Assembly (NCBI GenBank): GCA_951828515.1
Contig: OX639992.1
Span: forward strand, 5,186,217-5,250,216
DNA from: an uncultured Poribacteria bacterium
GTDB lineage: Bacteria > Poribacteria > WGA-4E > WGA-3G
Length of the DNA: 64,000 nt
Reading direction: 5' to 3'
This document shows, piece after piece, positions 59,974-64,000 of this stretch; position 1 is the first letter of the stretch; every line of letters starts with the position of its first letter. The notes under the pieces were generated by a model. That model saw nothing but the letters and a program-made list of their open reading frames with translations, made no database searches and was not told the DNA's origin. Both the position numbers and the translations under genes were made by a program.

Positions 59974-62900
59974 ATGACTTATCCGCAAGGTAAATTAGAA
60001 AACCAACATCACCCCTCCCTTATCCGAATGTCCAGAATTGAGCGCATAGCACTGGTGCTATTTGTCATTGCTTGTCTCTTTGGTCACCCAGTCCGGTTCG
60101 GTATCGCGCAAGAAGCAGAACCCTCTGACCCACCTGCTGCTGAAGAATCTGCAGATCAGACAGAAGAGCAGGAAGGATCCGGCTCAGAGCGGTTGAACCC
60201 GGAGACAGATGTCCCTGAAGAAGGTATGGTAATCGGCGATGGCGACGATATGACGATGGTTGATAATTTTGTCCAAATTCACGGAAATGCGCTTATCAAA
60301 TTTGAGGATGTCATTCTCCGGGCAGACCATATTTGGGCAGATTTCGACGATAATCTAATGCGGGCAACCGGGAACGTCCATCTGAAAACCGGCGACGAAG
60401 AGACTTACTCCGATGAACTCATCTTCAACCTCGAAAACAAAAAAGGGATTGCCCGGAACGGGTTTACATTCAGCGACCCGTGGTACTTCGGTGGCAGTGA
60501 AATCTTTAAGATACAAGAAGACCGCTCCTATATCCGCGGCGCAACCTTGACGACCTGCTCGCTGAAATATCCTCACTACTACTTCAGTGTTTCGAGAGTC
60601 ATTGTCCGAATGAATCAGGAGATGATCGCCAAAAATATCGTCTTGCGTATTGGTGGGTTTCCACTCTTCTATTTCCCCGTAATGCGTCGAGATTTACGGA
60701 AGGGTAAGATCGCAAAGATAATTGTCAAAATTGGGACGGATAGCTACCAAGGTCCCAACATTAGTATCATCTTACCTGTGGCACGTAAACGCCGTTATGA
60801 TGGAGCACTACTTTACGACAGAAGTTCAAAACGCGGGCAAGGGTTCGGGTTTGAAGGTAAATACCGATTCAATGATACACAGTTCCAAGAAATCTATATC
60901 CCAATTCCACCTGATGCACCACCGGACCAGCGCACGAAACTCAAAGAAAAAGCAGAGGAATTACAAGACCGACTTGACGGCGAATACGATCGCTATTGGC
61001 TGCGGCAAATTTTCATTGAATATAAAATCACAGAGGATGATGTCAATCGTGCAAAAGATAAAGCAGCAGATGTCCTCGAACAGCTCCAAGAAGAGGGCGC
61101 TGACTTTGCACAAATCGCACAGAGCAATTCTGACCACTTTGACACCCGTTACGATGGTGGGGATTTGGGATTCCTCGTCCCCGGTGAAGTTGGCGAGGAC
61201 GGTGAACCCAAACTCGATCCTGCTTTAGAGGAAGCCGCCTTCGCACTACAAGAGGGCGAAATTAGCCCTATCGTCCAAACCGAATCTGCCTTCCACATCC
61301 TTAAAGCCGATCGTGTTGTTGATGTCTATGGCGAACGTGAAATTAAACTCCGTCGCATTGATATTGCTATTAGCGCGAGCGAAGATACTGAATACGTCCT
61401 GCGCGAATTGGCGGATGATATGCTCAAACGCGCCCACGAAGGTGAATCCTTTGAACAACTTATACACGTCCCTGATCAATTTTCAGACATCGCCGAACCG
61501 ACCTTATCCGAACCTAATGAGGGTAACGGATTACTCTTAAATGAGATGGAATCCTCGTGGCGCTCCGCAGTTAGACGATTAGAGAATCCAGGAGATGTTA
61601 TTGAACGCCGACCTATCACTATGCCTGAAGGTCTTTACCTTTTCCAACTGATTGAAAAATCGGAGACGCCGACTTTCGAGGAACTCGCTGAACAGTTTGA
61701 GGCAGAGTGGGATGAATTTTACGAAGGGGTGGTGAATCCTGCACCGGAAGATATTGAGGAAGACGGGGACTCGCAAGATACGACTGAAGCAGCGGTCAGT
61801 GATCAGCAATCAGCGGTCGGCAAAGATTCCGACGACGACGTTTCTTCTCTTACTGAAGGTTTCCAACAACCGATGGTTTCCGATAGCCAGTCTTCTGAAA
61901 GCCGAAGGCTGGAGGCTGAAGACTATACCCCCAATACTGATGAAAATCAGAGCGTAGAGCCGATCGAGGAGGATACCGATGAAAACCAGACCGCAGAGCA
62001 GACTGAGGAGGATACTGGTGAAAATCAGGGCGTAGCGCCGGAAGAGCCAGAGACTGAGACAGAAGACGAAACGGCTTCCGATCAGTCTGATGGCGAAGCC
62101 GTGTCCGAAGATCCCTCTACTGAAGAAGGTGCAGAAGATGAGGACGAATTGAAGATCTACCGGAAACACGGTTTTCGCGGTCGGTGGGAAGATCCGAGTG
62201 CCGTCGCTTCAGATGCACAGAGGTTATACGCCGGTGAATTTAGCAGGCGTCCTATTCAAACCAAAAAGTCGTTTCGACTCATCAAAGTTGATAGAAAGAG
62301 AACCTATCGAGGCGATATTTACTTCTACGGTGCAGACCGGTACTCTTACGAGCGGCAGAACGCTACACGCATCGGTAGGCGGTGGATTATGCGATGGGGG
62401 CATACGCAATCCTTTTATACCCCGTGGGATAACCGTGAAGAAGGTAGACGCCCTATCAATTTTACGGGTAGGACTGAGCTGCAAGCCCGTAGTTTTAAGG
62501 AAGAGCTGAAACTCCCCGGAGAATCCACGCTTAGATCTTTCGGAATACTCACCTACGGATCTGGTTTTTCCACCGTTTCTGATACCGATCGAGATGAGAA
62601 TGATAACCTCACGTTTTCGCGGGAAACCATTGGAGATATTACGGGTAGGATCGAAGTTCGACACGTTCACGATTTCACGGGTGAAGGCACAACCTCACTA
62701 CAGAAACTCCCGCAATTCACTGTGAATTTCTCACGGATGCGTGTGAGTGCCCTACCACTCTTTGGGAGTCTGAACAATCGTATGGAAAGCGTTGCTGAAA
62801 AGTTCAAAACTGAGAAACCTTTTCTCTCATTATTTTCTATTCCAACCCTGGAAAGCACAAGTTTCGACTTGGATGTTGAACTCGGTAACTTCTTTAGAGA

Positions 62901-63990
62901 GGTGTATAAGGGCAAAGCAGGCGAAGAAAGAGATGTATATCTACAGACGCTGGATCTCGGATTCGATGTCCGTAAGCAATCAACACTCCTGATTACACCC
63001 TTACGGGAACTCCAGATGAGTTTGGATCTCAATACAAATATGGTATGGCATGACCAAGACCAGGAGAAGAATAGGAACATCATAAAAAGGGTCTTCAGTT
63101 TTAATGGATCCGCTACAAACACACTCTTCCGAGTTTTCAACGTCGGCTATATCCCTGGGCTCCGAAAGTTGAGACACGAAATCCAATCCTCACTCCGATT
63201 TAATTATCAGCCTGCTGTTGATGAAGATGATAATCTCTATCCTTTCGGTCCCAGCACCTATTTCTATGAACGGAAGAGACTCACCTATAACTTCAATACG
63301 AATTTTGAAATTAAGACTCGACGGAGCCAATCGGCACACCGTATCTTCTATTTTGATACTCGGCTCACCGCTGATTTCACGGATTTCGATCCTTTGTATA
63401 GGCGGAAGTATGAACCCATTGAGAGCGATTTCACATTCGTCCCACTTCCGAGTCGAAACCTAAACGTGACCGTCCGCTTTACACACGACCCTAACCCACA
63501 TCCTGACGATGGAAAGCAATTTAAAATGGTTGGGTTCCGTAGCAACATCCGTTACACCCGACCGTCTTGGAATATCAGTCTCGGAAACTCATTCAGCAAG
63601 CGGCATACCTCAAGACGGACTTCTCGAGCGATTACTGCCACTGGACGCTACCGCTTTAGCCAAGACCTCGAATTCGACGTGAGTCTTATCTATTATCCGA
63701 TTGATGGGCAATTCTATTCACAACGCATCAGTATGACGCGTAATCTTCACGATTGGAACCTCCGTATCTCTTGGAACCGTGTCGGCATTAAGCGCGATGA
63801 TGTCCCCTCAGCCTACAACAGCGTCCGTCAGGACTTCACGTTCCAGGTGAACCTGATTCAGGAACCTGCGGTTTCAATGGGTGTCGGTTATGACGCAACG
63901 ACTGAAACTTGGGGACTCCGTACCTTACCTGCAGGCGCGCCTTACAATGCATTCGGTACCGGAAACTCACTCGGCAGATCCTATTTTTAA
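59974..63990 (+). CDS. lptD: LptD-like LPS-assembly outer-membrane protein with inserted parvulin domains
   Basis: 1338 aa, far longer than LptD (about 780). A signal peptide (about 19-46) and an acidic linker lead to an LptA/OstA-like jellyroll (about 75-310: 'NFVQIHGNALIKFEDVILRA', 'LTTCSLKYPHYYFSVSRV', 'PLFYFPVMRRDLRKGK'). Residues about 316-450 form a parvulin-like domain ('LRQIFIEYKI', 'FAQIAQSNSDHFDTRYDGGD', 'FALQEGEISPIVQTESAFHI'); about 450-575 looks like a second, degenerate one. An acidic low-complexity stretch (about 595-735) precedes the beta-barrel, which ends in Phe like a beta-signal. It starts at 59974; the ATG at 60028 would suit the signal peptide. LptD inserts lipopolysaccharide into the outer membrane. 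Confidence 0.8.
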   Translation: MTYPQGKLENQHHPSLIRMSRIERIALVLFVIACLFGHPVRFGIAQEAEPSDPPAAEESADQTEEQEGSGSERLNPETDVPEEGMVIGDGDDMTMVDNFVQIHGNALIKFEDVILRADHIWADFDDNLMRATGNVHLKTGDEETYSDELIFNLENKKGIARNGFTFSDPWYFGGSEIFKIQEDRSYIRGATLTTCSLKYPHYYFSVSRVIVRMNQEMIAKNIVLRIGGFPLFYFPVMRRDLRKGKIAKIIVKIGTDSYQGPNISIILPVARKRRYDGALLYDRSSKRGQGFGFEGKYRFNDTQFQEIYIPIPPDAPPDQRTKLKEKAEELQDRLDGEYDRYWLRQIFIEYKITEDDVNRAKDKAADVLEQLQEEGADFAQIAQSNSDHFDTRYDGGDLGFLVPGEVGEDGEPKLDPALEEAAFALQEGEISPIVQTESAFHILKADRVVDVYGEREIKLRRIDIAISASEDTEYVLRELADDMLKRAHEGESFEQLIHVPDQFSDIAEPTLSEPNEGNGLLLNEMESSWRSAVRRLENPGDVIERRPITMPEGLYLFQLIEKSETPTFEELAEQFEAEWDEFYEGVVNPAPEDIEEDGDSQDTTEAAVSDQQSAVGKDSDDDVSSLTEGFQQPMVSDSQSSESRRLEAEDYTPNTDENQSVEPIEEDTDENQTAEQTEEDTGENQGVAPEEPETETEDETASDQSDGEAVSEDPSTEEGAEDEDELKIYRKHGFRGRWEDPSAVASDAQRLYAGEFSRRPIQTKKSFRLIKVDRKRTYRGDIYFYGADRYSYERQNATRIGRRWIMRWGHTQSFYTPWDNREEGRRPINFTGRTELQARSFKEELKLPGESTLRSFGILTYGSGFSTVSDTDRDENDNLTFSRETIGDITGRIEVRHVHDFTGEGTTSLQKLPQFTVNFSRMRVSALPLFGSLNNRMESVAEKFKTEKPFLSLFSIPTLESTSFDLDVELGNFFREVYKGKAGEERDVYLQTLDLGFDVRKQSTLLITPLRELQMSLDLNTNMVWHDQDQEKNRNIIKRVFSFNGSATNTLFRVFNVGYIPGLRKLRHEIQSSLRFNYQPAVDEDDNLYPFGPSTYFYERKRLTYNFNTNFEIKTRRSQSAHRIFYFDTRLTADFTDFDPLYRRKYEPIESDFTFVPLPSRNLNVTVRFTHDPNPHPDDGKQFKMVGFRSNIRYTRPSWNISLGNSFSKRHTSRRTSRAITATGRYRFSQDLEFDVSLIYYPIDGQFYSQRISMTRNLHDWNLRISWNRVGIKRDDVPSAYNSVRQDFTFQVNLIQEPAVSMGVGYDATTETWGLRTLPAGAPYNAFGTGNSLGRSYF
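61788..61828 (+). repeat. Intergenic-type heptamer repeats inside the lptD-like reading frame
   Basis: GCAGCGGTCAGTGATCAGCA and CAGCGGTCGGCAAAG match the clusters at 13541 and 57108 but are translated here ('AAVSDQQSAVGKDS') in the acidic linker of the LptD-like protein. Confidence 0.65.
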
Positions 63991-64000
63991 TGGCTTTCGG

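Overview
The window reads as bacterial chromosome of moderate GC content with the standard genetic code. It carries housekeeping genes (mutS2, dnaG-rpoD, folD, mfd, surA, an lptD-like gene, three tRNAs) among many accessory genes: phytanoyl-CoA-dioxygenase-like (PhyH) proteins, amidohydrolases, LamG/beta-propeller secreted proteins, leucine-rich and HEAT repeats, and a dense population of short dispersed repeats. SurA- and LptD-like genes imply a Gram-negative outer membrane. The gene content resembles Candidatus Poribacteria or a related marine or sponge-associated lineage. This is inferred from gene content only; no rRNA is present.

Layout. 0-5 kb: secreted LamG-type proteins, a 1-Cys peroxiredoxin, tRNA-Gly, a membrane TPR protein and a TolB-like propeller. 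5-11 kb: mutS2, dnaG and rpoD. 11-16 kb: tRNA-Met and tRNA-Val, two tandem amidohydrolases, a Rieske protein, a PhyH protein, and a P-loop NTPase joined to a Csx3-like (CRISPR ring-nuclease) domain with no CRISPR array in view. 16.1-17.5 kb: a repeat-rich gene-free region containing a strong promoter followed by a highly foldable RNA candidate. 17.5-25 kb: an ATPase/PD-(D/E)XK nuclease, a PhyH-HEAT fusion with a deacetylase-type amidohydrolase, a polytopic membrane protein and a Gfo/Idh/MocA oxidoreductase. 25-33 kb: an S55 (SpoIVB-like) lipoprotein, IS3 and IS5 remnants, several pseudogenes, an M23 peptidase and a CBS/CorC protein. 33-42.8 kb: metabolic genes (SDR, folD, FIST, SMP-30, LamG, methyltransferase, aminotransferase) and a compact Rad50-like ATPase with a small partner ORF. 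42.8-50.4 kb: a decayed copy of the ATPase/nuclease, a frameshifted metalloprotease-LRR-dockerin protein, a propeller-like secreted protein, sixA and lipoprotein genes. 50.4-64 kb: tandem DUF3108 genes, mfd, two PpiC-like proteins, surA and a very large LptD-like gene.

The last block looks like an outer-membrane biogenesis cluster. Its most striking member is an LptD-like protein with parvulin-type prolyl-isomerase modules between the LptA/OstA-like domain and the beta-barrel, next to a separate surA and two further parvulin-like genes. Other notable signals are a shared C-terminal tail (KLATxWGxLKxK) on four otherwise unrelated secreted proteins, the orphan Csx3-type gene, the unassigned structured RNA, a dispersed leader sequence placed just upstream of several start codons, and intergenic heptamer repeats that have entered the lptD reading frame.
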